Origin: Gluconacetobacter diazotrophicus PA1 5
GTDB taxonomy: Bacteria > Pseudomonadota > Alphaproteobacteria > Acetobacterales > Acetobacteraceae
Assembly (NCBI RefSeq): GCF_000067045.1
Contig: NC_010125.1
Span: 894,001 to 958,000 of the forward strand
Direction: 5' to 3'
Length of the DNA: 64,000 nt
Both the position numbers and the translations under genes were made by a program. Within the stretch, counting starts at the first letter, position 1. Every line of letters starts with the position of its first letter. The notes below the pieces were generated by a model. The model was not told the origin of the DNA. It saw only the letters and a list, made by a program, of their open reading frames with translations, and did not search any database. This document shows positions 35,083 to 43,676 of this stretch, in pieces.

Positions 35083-36419
35083 TCATCGTATCGAACCGGG
35101 TTCCATCCCCGCGCGAACGCACGCAGCCCGCCGGTGGGCTGACGGTCGGGCTGAAGGATGCGCTGCGCGGCGGTTCGTCGCTATGGTTCGGCTGGTCGGG
35201 CAACCAGGCCGAGACCGACGCCGACCCCCAGCCCAGCTTCGACACGGTCGAGGGCGTGACCTATGCCACCATCGACCTGACCGCCCGCCAGCACGAGGGA
35301 TTCTACCAGAATTTCTCGAACGGCATCCTCTGGCCGCTGTTTCACTACCGCGTCGGGCTGATGAACTATTCCCGCCGCGACTGGCAGACCTATCTGGAGG
35401 TCAACGCCCTGTTCGCGCGCTGCCTGGTGCCGCTGCTGCGCCCCGACGACGTGATCTGGGTCCATGATTATCACCTGTTCCCGCTGGGCCAGGCGCTGCG
35501 CGATCTGGGGGTGACGACGCGCATCGGCTTCTTCCTGCATATCCCCGTCCCGCCCTGGAGCCTGGTGCGGTCCATGCCCGGCGCGGAACTGCTGCTGGAG
35601 GACATGCAGGCCTATGACCTGATCGGCGTGCAGACTGACGAGGATGCCGACAACCTGAACCAGGCCTTCCGCCTGAACGGCCTGGAGGAACGGGCCCGGG
35701 CCTTTCCCATCGGGATCGATCCGTATGAATTCCGCGCCCAGGCCGAGGCCAGCGTCCTGCGTGACGAGGCCGGGCGCCTGCGGACCAGCCTGCGGGGGGC
35801 CGCGCTGATCCTGGGGGTGGACCGGCTGGATTACTCCAAGGGCCTGCCCGAGCGGTTCCGGGGGTACGAAGCGCTGATGGCGCGCTATCCCGAACATCGG
35901 GGCAAGGTGACCTTCCTGCAGGTCGCCCCGGTCTCGCGCGGCGATGTCGAGGAATATCGCCTGCTGCGCCGGCAACTGGACGAGCTGACCGGGCGGATCA
36001 ACGGCGCTTATGCCGAATTCGACTGGACGCCCATCCGCTATATCACGCGGCCGATCGCGCGTGACATCCTGGCCGGGTTCTATCGCATGGCCGATGTCGC
36101 GCTGATCACGCCGCTGCGCGACGGGATGAACCTGGTGGCCAAGGAATATGTCGCGGCGCAGAACGCGGCGGCACCGGGCGTGCTGGTGTTGTCGCACTTC
36201 GCCGGGGCGGCGCCGGAAATGGACGAGGCCGTTCTGGTCAACCCCTATGACGCCGACGAAATCGCCGACGCGCTGCATCAGGCGCTGACCATGAGCCTGG
36301 ACGAACGCCGCCAGCGCTGGACCAAGCTGGATGAGGACGTGCGCCGGACCACGGCCGGATTCTGGGCCCGCGACTTCCTTCGCGCACTGGACGAGGCCCC
36401 GCCGGTCTGTCCCGTGTGA
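35070..36419 (+). CDS. otsA: trehalose-6-phosphate synthase
   Basis: 449-residue family 20 glycosyltransferase joining UDP-glucose and glucose-6-phosphate. The glycine loop is in SNRVPSPRERTQPAGGL. Catalytic stretches are WVHDYHLFPLG, FFLHIPVPPW, GVDRLDYSKGLPER with the R/K substrate residues, and PLRDGMNLVAKEYVAAQ. Length is slightly below the 475 residues of E. coli. It ends one base into the dsbB start (TGATG), so dsbB may be cotranslated. Confidence 0.96.
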   Translation: MGRLIIVSNRVPSPRERTQPAGGLTVGLKDALRGGSSLWFGWSGNQAETDADPQPSFDTVEGVTYATIDLTARQHEGFYQNFSNGILWPLFHYRVGLMNYSRRDWQTYLEVNALFARCLVPLLRPDDVIWVHDYHLFPLGQALRDLGVTTRIGFFLHIPVPPWSLVRSMPGAELLLEDMQAYDLIGVQTDEDADNLNQAFRLNGLEERARAFPIGIDPYEFRAQAEASVLRDEAGRLRTSLRGAALILGVDRLDYSKGLPERFRGYEALMARYPEHRGKVTFLQVAPVSRGDVEEYRLLRRQLDELTGRINGAYAEFDWTPIRYITRPIARDILAGFYRMADVALITPLRDGMNLVAKEYVAAQNAAAPGVLVLSHFAGAAPEMDEAVLVNPYDADEIADALHQALTMSLDERRQRWTKLDEDVRRTTAGFWARDFLRALDEAPPVCPV

Positions 36420-36970
36420 TGGCATTGAGGACGGGACGCAGGATCTTCCGGGGCGGCACAGGGCGGCCGGGCGCAGGGCCCGGCATGGGCACGGCCCTGG
36501 TTCTGGCTGCCGCCGGCGCGATCGCGCTGGGTATCGCGGCATGGGCCGAGCACGGGCTGGGGATGGTGCCGTGCGGGTTGTGCCTGTGGGAGCGCTGGCC
36601 GTACCGGGTTCTGCTGGGGCTGGGAGTGATCGCGGCCCTGGTGCGCGGCCGGCTGCGGCAGGCCGTGCTGTGGCTGGGCGTGCCCGTGCTGCTGGCGGCG
36701 ATCGGCCTGTCGCTGGTCCATGTCGGGGTGGAGCAGGGCTGGTGGCCCAGCCCGCTGCCGGAATGCCAGGCGCCGGTCTTTCATGGCGGCACGTTCGCCG
36801 AACGGCTGGCCGCCATGCCCCTGCGCCCGGCCAAGCCCTGCGACGCGCCGGCCTACCTGGCCGGCGCGCTGCCGCTGTCCATGGCGGCGCTGGACGGGCT
36901 GTACGCGGGGGTGGTGTTGGTGGTCACAATGTTCTGCCTCGCCCTCGGCCGAAGAACAGGCCGACGATGA
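36419..36970 (+). CDS. dsbB: disulfide bond formation protein DsbB
   Basis: 183-residue inner-membrane quinone reductase that reoxidises DsbA. Four membrane segments are visible. The first periplasmic pair is CGLC (VPCGLCLWERWPYR near residue 55), and the second disulfide is formed by Cys of PLPECQAP and AKPCDAPAY in the second loop. The N-terminus is basic. The ATG overlaps the otsA stop; a GTG one codon earlier is possible. Its last 47 bases overlap the convergent DUF1328 gene. Confidence 0.9.
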   Translation: MALRTGRRIFRGGTGRPGAGPGMGTALVLAAAGAIALGIAAWAEHGLGMVPCGLCLWERWPYRVLLGLGVIAALVRGRLRQAVLWLGVPVLLAAIGLSLVHVGVEQGWWPSPLPECQAPVFHGGTFAERLAAMPLRPAKPCDAPAYLAGALPLSMAALDGLYAGVVLVVTMFCLALGRRTGRR

Positions 36971-37100
36971 ACAGGACAAGAAAGATGAAGAACAGGATCT
37001 TGCCGATATAGGCGAAGTTCGACGCGATGCCGCCGAAGCCAAGTGCCGCCGACAGCAATGCGAGAACGAGGAAGATCAGCGTCCAGCGTAACAGGTCCAT
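36924..37100 (-). CDS. DUF1328 (YtjA-type) small membrane protein
   Basis: 58-residue protein with two membrane helices: LLRWTLIFLVLALLSAALGFGG and AYIGKILFFIFLVLFIVGLF, ending in a basic tail GRGRGRTL. This is the whole of a DUF1328/YtjA protein, common and of unknown function. GGAGGAG lies nine bases upstream of the ATG, which fixes the start. The 3' end overlaps the end of dsbB on the opposite strand. Confidence 0.9.
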   Translation of the reverse strand: MDLLRWTLIFLVLALLSAALGFGGIASNFAYIGKILFFIFLVLFIVGLFFGRGRGRTL

Positions 37101-37272
37101 GGAGATATCCTCCTCCGGGTCATGTGTATGGACCGTCCGGTCCATGGGGGTTTCAATGCGTGGCGCACCCTATGGTTGCGTCGGCGGGTTGCCGGGGCAG
37201 GGCGCCGGGTCGCCTGCCATGGATGTCAAACGAGCGTGGTCGGGTGATCCGCTCCAGCCGGGTGATCGTATC

Positions 37273-39327
37273 GTGGCGGATTTTCGCTCCCTCTATCGTC
37301 ATGGTTTCGCGCGGGTCGCCGGTTGCACCCTGCCGGTGGCACTGGCCGATCCGGCGACCAACGTCGCGCGGATGGCCGACATGGTCCGGGCCTGCCATGC
37401 GGACGGCGTGGCGCTGGCGGTGTTTCCCGAACTGGGCGTGTCGGGCTACACGATCGAGGACCTGCGCCAGCAGGACGTGCTGCTGGACGGGGTAGGCGCC
37501 GCCCTGGCCGCCCTGGCCGCCGCGACGGCGGACCTTGTGCCGGTTGTCGTGGCGGGCGCGCCGCTGCGCCATGGCGACGCGCTGTACAACTGCGCCGTCA
37601 TCCTGCATCGCGGCACGGTGCTGGGCGTGGTGCCCAAGAGCTACCTGCCCAACTATCGCGAATTCTACGAGGCCCGGCAGTTCGCGCCCGGCGCCGGCCT
37701 GCGCGGCCAGACGATCCATGTCGCGGGCCAGACCGCGCCCTTCGGCACCGACCTGCTGTTCGAGGCCGAGGACGTGCCCGGCCTGGTGATCGCGATCGAG
37801 ATCTGCGAGGATCTGTGGGTTCCCGCGCCGCCCAGCACCGATGCGGCGCTGGCGGGGGCCACGGTGATCGCCAACCCGTCGGCCAGCGACATCACGGTGG
37901 GCAAGGCGGATACGCGGGACCTGCTCTGTCGCTCGCAATCCGCGCGCGCGCTCTGCGCCTATGTCTACGCCGCGGCGGGCGAGGGGGAATCGACCACCGA
38001 CCTGGCATGGGACGGCCAGGTCTCGGTCTACGAGAACGGCGCGCTGCTGGCCGAGACGGTGCGTTTTCCCCAGGGTCCGAACCGGGCGACAGCCGATATC
38101 GACCTGGACCTGCTGCGGCAGGAGCGCGCCCGCATGGGCAGCTTCGCCGACAACCGCGCCGCCCGGGGCCTTCACGCGACAGGGGGCGATACGGGATGGC
38201 GGCGCGTCGGCTTCGCCCTGGCGCCCCCGCCGGGGGATCTGGGGTTGATGCGGCGGATCGAACGATTCCCCTTCGTCCCCGCCGACCCCGCGCGGCTGGA
38301 GCAGGATTGCTATGAAGCGTGGACCATCCAGGTTTCGGCGCTGAAGCAGCGACTGCAGGCCACGGGGACGCGCCGGATGGTGATCGGCGTCTCCGGCGGG
38401 CTGGATTCCACCCAGGCGCTGCTGGTGGCCGTCCGCGCGGCGGACGAACTGGGCCTGGGTCGTGACGCGGTGCTGGCCTATACCATGCCGGGATTCGGCA
38501 CCAGCGCGGGCACGCAGTCCAATGCCATGGCGCTGATGCAGGCGCTGGGCGTGACGGCGGCGGAACTGGATATCCGGCCGACCGCGCGGATGATGCTGGA
38601 ACAGATGGGTCATCCCTTCGCCAGCGGCGTGCCGCAATACGACGTCACGTTCGAGAACGTGCAGGCGGGATTGCGGACCGACTTCCTGTTCCGCCTGGCC
38701 AACCAGCATGGCGGCATCGTGATCGGCACCGGCGACCTGTCGGAACTGGCGCTGGGCTGGTGTACCTATGGCGTGGGCGACCAGATGTCGCATTACAACG
38801 TCAATGCCGGGCTGCCGAAGACGCTGATCCAGCATCTGATCCGCTGGGTCATTTCGGCGCGGCGGGTGGATGATGACGCGGCCGGCGTGCTGGCGTCCAT
38901 CCTGGACACCGAGATTTCGCCCGAACTGGTGCCGGCGGGCGAGGACCAGGCGCTGCAGAGCACGGAGGAACGGATCGGTCCCTACGCGCTGCAGGATTTC
39001 ACGCTGTTCTATGTCCTGCGCCACGGCTTCCGGCCCTCCCGCATCGCCTTCATGGCCGAAATCGCGTGGAAGGACGCCGGAATCGGGGCCTGGCCCCCCG
39101 GTTTTCCGGCCGACCGGCGGGTGGAATACGACCTGCCGACCATCCGGCACTGGCTGTCGGTGTTCCTGACGCGCTTTTTCGGGTTCAGCCAGTTCAAGCG
39201 CTCGGCGATGCCGAATGGGCCCAAGGTGGTGGCCGGCGGTGCCCTCTCGCCGCGTGGCGACTGGCGCGCGCCCTCCGACGGCAATGCCAGGCTATGGCTG
39301 GAAGAGTTGGAAAGAAACGTCCCCTGA
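37273..39327 (+). CDS. nadE: glutamine-dependent NAD+ synthetase
   Basis: 684-residue two-domain enzyme making NAD from deamido-NAD, ATP and glutamine. The N-terminal nitrilase-type glutaminase has the triad Glu53 (FPELGVSGY), Lys122 ([13 protein letters not shown]) and Cys178 (EICEDLW). The C-terminal synthetase has the PP-loop SGGLDST at 374-380 and later [22 protein letters not shown]. The GTG at 37273 places [15 protein letters not shown] at the N-terminus as in relatives; an ATG at 37219 is the main alternative and would add 18 residues. Confidence 0.93.
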   Translation: MADFRSLYRHGFARVAGCTLPVALADPATNVARMADMVRACHADGVALAVFPELGVSGYTIEDLRQQDVLLDGVGAALAALAAATADLVPVVVAGAPLRHGDALYNCAVILHRGTVLGVVPKSYLPNYREFYEARQFAPGAGLRGQTIHVAGQTAPFGTDLLFEAEDVPGLVIAIEICEDLWVPAPPSTDAALAGATVIANPSASDITVGKADTRDLLCRSQSARALCAYVYAAAGEGESTTDLAWDGQVSVYENGALLAETVRFPQGPNRATADIDLDLLRQERARMGSFADNRAARGLHATGGDTGWRRVGFALAPPPGDLGLMRRIERFPFVPADPARLEQDCYEAWTIQVSALKQRLQATGTRRMVIGVSGGLDSTQALLVAVRAADELGLGRDAVLAYTMPGFGTSAGTQSNAMALMQALGVTAAELDIRPTARMMLEQMGHPFASGVPQYDVTFENVQAGLRTDFLFRLANQHGGIVIGTGDLSELALGWCTYGVGDQMSHYNVNAGLPKTLIQHLIRWVISARRVDDDAAGVLASILDTEISPELVPAGEDQALQSTEERIGPYALQDFTLFYVLRHGFRPSRIAFMAEIAWKDAGIGAWPPGFPADRRVEYDLPTIRHWLSVFLTRFFGFSQFKRSAMPNGPKVVAGGALSPRGDWRAPSDGNARLWLEELERNVP

Positions 39328-39345
39328 TCCCGCCCGTCGGCCTGC

Positions 39346-42207
39346 TCATGAACGCGCACGTGCCTCGGGGGCCGTCAGGCGAATCCAGGGATGGCGGTCT
39401 CGCAGCAGCGTGACTACCGCGTCCTTGTGGTGCGGCCGTTCGGTCAGCGTGTCGGTCATGGCCGTGTCATGCACGCGGTATTCGGCCAGGATTTCGGGCA
39501 CCTGGGTACCGGCGATGCCCAGTTCTGCCAGGGTGCACCACAGGTCGTAATCCTCCCACCCCATGGCGTCGCGCCGCACGTAATAGCCGCCGGCGGCGGC
39601 CCAAGCCCATTTGGCCACCAGCGCCATGGCGTCGATGGTATTGCCGCCGACCAGTCGCCCGGGATGGAACGGGGTATCGCCCATCACGCTGGCCTCGCGC
39701 CCGAACTGGCGGATCAGGGGATAGGCATAGCCCGCTCTTTCCGCCGCGATGGCGGCCAGCAGGCGGGCGCAGGCATCGGGCAGCAGGCGGTTGTCGGCGT
39801 CCAGTTGCAGGACATAGGGGGTTTCGGCCGCCGCCATGCCGATATTGCGCGCGCCGCCCAGCCCGGCATTGCGCCGGGCGCGCAGGATCAGCAGCCGGTT
39901 GAACCGTGCGCCATGCCGGGCCGCCCAGCCCGTCAGCAGCGACGGAGTATCGTCGGTCGAGGCATCATCGACCACGATCAGGTCCAGCGGGTCGAGCGTC
40001 TGGCGGCGGACGGAGTCCAGGGCCTCGATGACGTGGCCGGCATAATTATACGCGGTCACGACGACCGTGACGGCGGCGTCCTGCAGATGGTCCTGGGTGA
40101 ACAGGACCGTGCTGTCGGGGATCCGGGGAATGGCGCGGACGCGGAAGGCGCCGCGTGCCAGGACGGTGGCGCCAACCCGTGCCGCTGCCCGCGCATCGCC
40201 CAGCCCGGCGATGGCCGGCCCCAGCAGGGCGGCCTGTCGCTGGGGCCCGTATTCCCACAGCACCGTGTGCAGCACGTCGCGCGCCATGCGGCGGCGCAGG
40301 GCGGGGTCGTCCACCAGACGCAGCAGCGCGCTTTCCCATTCCGCCGCACCGTCCGCCAGCAGGCCGGTCACGCCCGGCCGGATGGCGGCGCGAAACGGCC
40401 CGGTGGGCGAGGCGACGGTACAGACGCCGGCCAGCGCGGCCTCGAAGAATTTCAGTTCGCTCTTGGCCTCGCAGAACGGATTGCCGTCCTCCAACGGGGC
40501 AATCGAGATGTCCAGCCGCGCCAGTTCGTCCGGCAGCGCGTCCAGCGTCACCATGTCGCGCCATTCGATCTGCGCCGACCGCGCGTGCAGGTCGGGAAAT
40601 TCCTCGATCAGCAGCAGGGGGCGCCCTCCGCCGGGTTCGCGGAACAGGACCAGGCGCACCTGCGCCCGTCGGTCCATGACCCGCAGCAGGCCGGGCAGGG
40701 CACGGGCGAAGTCGCGCTGGTGGGTGCGCGATCCGGTGGCATAGCCTATCCGCACGACGTCATCCGCCGCGTCGGGCGCGGCCAGCGCCCGCCGGCGGAC
40801 GGCGTGGCGTGCACGCTGCAGCGTCGCGTCATCGAAGGTGTTCGGCAGCACCAGCGTCAGCTTCAGGAAGGGGCGCATCCAGTCGGCCAGCGTATCGGTG
40901 GTGGCCAGGCCGAGGTCGCACTGGCGCATGGTGCGCTGCATGTCGGCATACATCCGTTCGATCCGCGCCACGGGGGCCGGACAGACGCGGATTCCGTCGA
41001 TCAGGTCGGTGCGCGCCAGGGCGGGTTCGAACACGATGTCATCGGCATCGAAGGCCAGCACGGCGCCGCGCGCCCGGGCCAGGCCCAGCAAGGTGTCGAC
41101 ATGGCCGCTATATTCCACGCGCCACAGCACGACCATGTCGGCCCATGCGATGTCGTCCGGCCCGACCGCCGCGCAGTCCCTGCACCGGGTCGCGTATCCG
41201 GCGGCGGCGCAGGCGGCGGCGTTGCGCGTGACGCGGTAGGTCGTGCCGGGGGTGCCCGGTTCGCCGGATACGAACAGGACCGTGCGGATCGTGCGGTCGG
41301 CGCTTGCCGGGGCAGGGGTAGCAGGCCCCCGGATCAGCCTGCGGGCAAGGCGACGCCACCGGGATGGTCCCTTCGGCGGCGGTGCGGCCGGCGTGACGGG
41401 GACGGGCGGCGCGGCCGGGGGGGACGACCCCTGCCGGTTCGCATCCTGCCCGGCGGCATCCTGATGGTTCAGGGCCAGCCGCATCTCCATGGCATCCAGC
41501 CGCAGATGACTGAGCGCCTGCCGGGTCCGGTCCAGTTCCGCCTGCGTGTCGGCCAGGGCGCGGCGGGCGGCCCAATGCGCGCCGATCGCGGCGAAGCGGG
41601 CGGCCAGGTTGGCTGCCGTGCCGTCGTCGGAACGATTCAGCATCGCGCACAGGCTGGCCACGGAGCCCCCGCGACACGCGCCCCCTACCAGCACGCCCAG
41701 TCCGCGCCCCAGATTCAGGGTCGCCATGGAAAGGTCGTCCCAGCCGCCGCTATCCAGGCCGTGCAGCACGACAATGCCCCCCTGGCCCAGCAGCTGGAGC
41801 ATCTGGTCGGGCGTCGGTGCCAGGGCGGCATCCGGCGTGCTGGCCGGCGGAAGATCCAGCCATAGCAGGTCGAATCCGGCAGGCGGCGGCTGGAACGGCA
41901 GGGCGCGGATGTCCGCCGGCAGGCGCATCCGGTGCGCCACGTCCGCCATCAGGGCCGCGATCGCCTTCCGGGCCGGCATCAGGCCGATGCGGCGGGGCCG
42001 GGCCAGCGTGACGATCCAGCCCAGGAACGGCAGCACCGCGTTGATGGCGGGATCGGGGTCCAGTTCGGGCGGCACCAGGAAATAGGGATCGAGCGCGTCG
42101 CGGCCCATCAGGCGAAGCCCTTCGGGCAGCGGGCAGGGCGAAAGCCGTTCGTCAGCGTCCATCGGGATGTCGGTCGTCCATTCTGCCAGGAGGAGGTCAC
42201 GCGTCAT
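39346..42207 (-). CDS. very large multidomain glycosyltransferase (GT4-like plus GT2)
   Basis: 953-residue soluble protein with three parts. Residues 1-260 form a domain I do not recognise, with a coiled stretch ALADTQAELDRTRQALSHL at the end. Residues about 310-660 are a GT4-like domain with YRVTRNAAACAAAGY, YATGSRTHQRDFARALPGL, SIAPLEDGNPFCEAKSELKFFEAA. Residues about 690-930 are a GT2 domain with VVVTAYNYAGHVIEALDSV, VVDDASTDDTPSLL and the DxD motif LDADNRL. It probably adds two successive sugars in surface glycan or glycoprotein synthesis. GGAGGAG precedes the ATG. Divergent from the beta-roll gene. Confidence 0.82.
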   Translation of the reverse strand: MTRDLLLAEWTTDIPMDADERLSPCPLPEGLRLMGRDALDPYFLVPPELDPDPAINAVLPFLGWIVTLARPRRIGLMPARKAIAALMADVAHRMRLPADIRALPFQPPPAGFDLLWLDLPPASTPDAALAPTPDQMLQLLGQGGIVVLHGLDSGGWDDLSMATLNLGRGLGVLVGGACRGGSVASLCAMLNRSDDGTAANLAARFAAIGAHWAARRALADTQAELDRTRQALSHLRLDAMEMRLALNHQDAAGQDANRQGSSPPAAPPVPVTPAAPPPKGPSRWRRLARRLIRGPATPAPASADRTIRTVLFVSGEPGTPGTTYRVTRNAAACAAAGYATRCRDCAAVGPDDIAWADMVVLWRVEYSGHVDTLLGLARARGAVLAFDADDIVFEPALARTDLIDGIRVCPAPVARIERMYADMQRTMRQCDLGLATTDTLADWMRPFLKLTLVLPNTFDDATLQRARHAVRRRALAAPDAADDVVRIGYATGSRTHQRDFARALPGLLRVMDRRAQVRLVLFREPGGGRPLLLIEEFPDLHARSAQIEWRDMVTLDALPDELARLDISIAPLEDGNPFCEAKSELKFFEAALAGVCTVASPTGPFRAAIRPGVTGLLADGAAEWESALLRLVDDPALRRRMARDVLHTVLWEYGPQRQAALLGPAIAGLGDARAAARVGATVLARGAFRVRAIPRIPDSTVLFTQDHLQDAAVTVVVTAYNYAGHVIEALDSVRRQTLDPLDLIVVDDASTDDTPSLLTGWAARHGARFNRLLILRARRNAGLGGARNIGMAAAETPYVLQLDADNRLLPDACARLLAAIAAERAGYAYPLIRQFGREASVMGDTPFHPGRLVGGNTIDAMALVAKWAWAAAGGYYVRRDAMGWEDYDLWCTLAELGIAGTQVPEILAEYRVHDTAMTDTLTERPHHKDAVVTLLRDRHPWIRLTAPEARARS

Positions 42208-42228
42208 TTTGTGATCCTGGCAGCGGGG

Positions 42229-42238
42229 ATATTAATAT
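42229..42238. promoter_or_regulatory. ATATTAATAT palindrome in the glycosyltransferase/beta-roll divergent promoter
   Basis: A perfect 10-bp palindrome, AT-only in a GC-rich setting, in the 111-base gap between the divergent glycosyltransferase and beta-roll genes, followed by TTTTGGGAAG. It may be an operator or -10 region serving both. GAGGAG for the beta-roll GTG start lies downstream at about 42305-42310. Confidence 0.4.
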
Positions 42239-42318
42239 TTTGGGAAGATCTCCCCGCTTTCATGGCGCTGTCGTTCCGGCCGGACGGGCAGCCGGGCAGC
42301 GGGTGAGGAGCACAGCAC

Positions 42319-43668
42319 GTGGCTATTGTAACCGTAATGGGTGCGTCGGGTGCCAGCGTCAACGTGACGGTCGATGGCGGTGACACGCTGGCCCTGGCCA
42401 ACGCCTATGCCAGGACATTGCAGGACACCGCCGCGGGCAAGAGCTTCGCGACCCTGCAAAGCGGGATCAATATGGCCGGCGGCGGAAATGCGGCGGCCGT
42501 GATCACGGTCGGTGGCGCCTATGCCCTGGAAGGGGCGTACGTGAACATCGTGGCCGGCGCCCTGTCGCAGGGAATGTCGGGCAATATCCTGACGTCGCAT
42601 GTGGATATCAGCACGCTTGGCGTCACGACGCCGGTCGATGTCATCGCGGGCACGACGGGGGGGACCACATTCCTGGGCGGCGACGCGGGCGGCAGTTTCC
42701 TGGCGACGGCGGGCGACAATGTCGTGATCGGCACCGACGGTGACTTCACCATCGATACCGCGGCCGGCAATGACCTGATCGACACCGGCAGCGGCAACGA
42801 TACCGTGAATGCCGGATCGGGCGACAACCAGATCTATCTGGGCAGCGGGTCGAATTCGGTGGCGTCGATGGGGCAGGATACCATTGTCGGCGACACCGGC
42901 ACGCAGGCGGTGACCATCTATGGCGGCAATTCGCTGATCGTGCTGGGCGACGCTGCCGCGATCACCGACCAGGCGGCCGGAAGCACCATTTCCGTGGGCG
43001 GCGGCAGCACCGTGTCGGGCGGAACGCAGGACCTGGTCAATTTCACCGGCGCGACCGGCACGATCTCCGGCGCGGTGGCGGATACGATTTCGGCGGCCGG
43101 CGACCTGCAGGTCCGCATGGGCGTGGGCAACAGCATCAGCGTGACGGGCAGCCTGACCTTCCTGAACGGCACGGGCATGACCACCGTGACGGCGGCGCAG
43201 GCCACGATCTTCGGCGGCGCGGACCTGGACATGACGGTCAACGCATCCGGCCGGACCCTGTTCGTCGCCAACACGGGCAACGAAACGCTGGACGGGGCGG
43301 CATCCAGCATGCCCCTGCATGCCTTCGCCGATGGAGGGGACGCGACCTTCATCGGCGGGGCCGGCAACGATACGCTGGTCGGCGGCACGGGCAGCGCCAC
43401 GATGACCGGCGGCGCGGGCGACAACCTGTTCGCCTTCACCAAGGGACCCAGCAGCGGCGGTGACAACGTGATCACCGATTTCGGCAGTTCGGCGGGCAAT
43501 CTCGCCGCACTGTACCAATATGGTTACCAAAACGGCAACGGCCTGCAGGCCGTGCTGGATTCCGCGACCGTGGCGGGCGGCAACAGCACCATCCAGTTGA
43601 GTGACAGCACGAAGATCACCTTCATGGGGGTCACCGACCTGAAGGCCAGCGACTTCACCCTGAGCTGA
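42319..43668 (+). CDS. beta-roll (RTX-like) surface or secreted protein
   Basis: 449-residue acidic, Gly/Thr/Ser/Asn-rich protein without lysine-rich or signal-peptide features. It carries degenerate calcium-binding RTX-type nonapeptides, e.g. DLIDTGSGNDTVNAGSGDNQ near residues 153-172, and GGAGNDTLVGGTGSATMTGG with GGAGDNLFAF near 345-375. The end LKASDFTLS resembles the hydrophobic C-terminal signal of type I secretion. The central region is a repetitive beta-helix of TISVGGG-like strands. GTG start at 42319 with GAGGAG upstream. A large glycosyltransferase gene begins eight bases after its stop, so it is the likely glycosylation substrate. Function unknown. Confidence 0.8.
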   Translation: MAIVTVMGASGASVNVTVDGGDTLALANAYARTLQDTAAGKSFATLQSGINMAGGGNAAAVITVGGAYALEGAYVNIVAGALSQGMSGNILTSHVDISTLGVTTPVDVIAGTTGGTTFLGGDAGGSFLATAGDNVVIGTDGDFTIDTAAGNDLIDTGSGNDTVNAGSGDNQIYLGSGSNSVASMGQDTIVGDTGTQAVTIYGGNSLIVLGDAAAITDQAAGSTISVGGGSTVSGGTQDLVNFTGATGTISGAVADTISAAGDLQVRMGVGNSISVTGSLTFLNGTGMTTVTAAQATIFGGADLDMTVNASGRTLFVANTGNETLDGAASSMPLHAFADGGDATFIGGAGNDTLVGGTGSATMTGGAGDNLFAFTKGPSSGGDNVITDFGSSAGNLAALYQYGYQNGNGLQAVLDSATVAGGNSTIQLSDSTKITFMGVTDLKASDFTLS

Positions 43669-43676
43669 CCGGGCGG

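Noticed and set aside
37219-37272. Longer N-terminus for NAD synthetase from ATG 37219
   Set aside because: The extra 18 residues do not resemble the family opening, whereas GTG 37273 does; kept only as an alternative.
39391-41865. An 824-codon plus-strand open frame opposite the 953-residue glycosyltransferase
   Set aside because: Gln/Arg/Gly/His-rich shadow sequence without domains; the minus strand encodes clear glycosyltransferase motifs.
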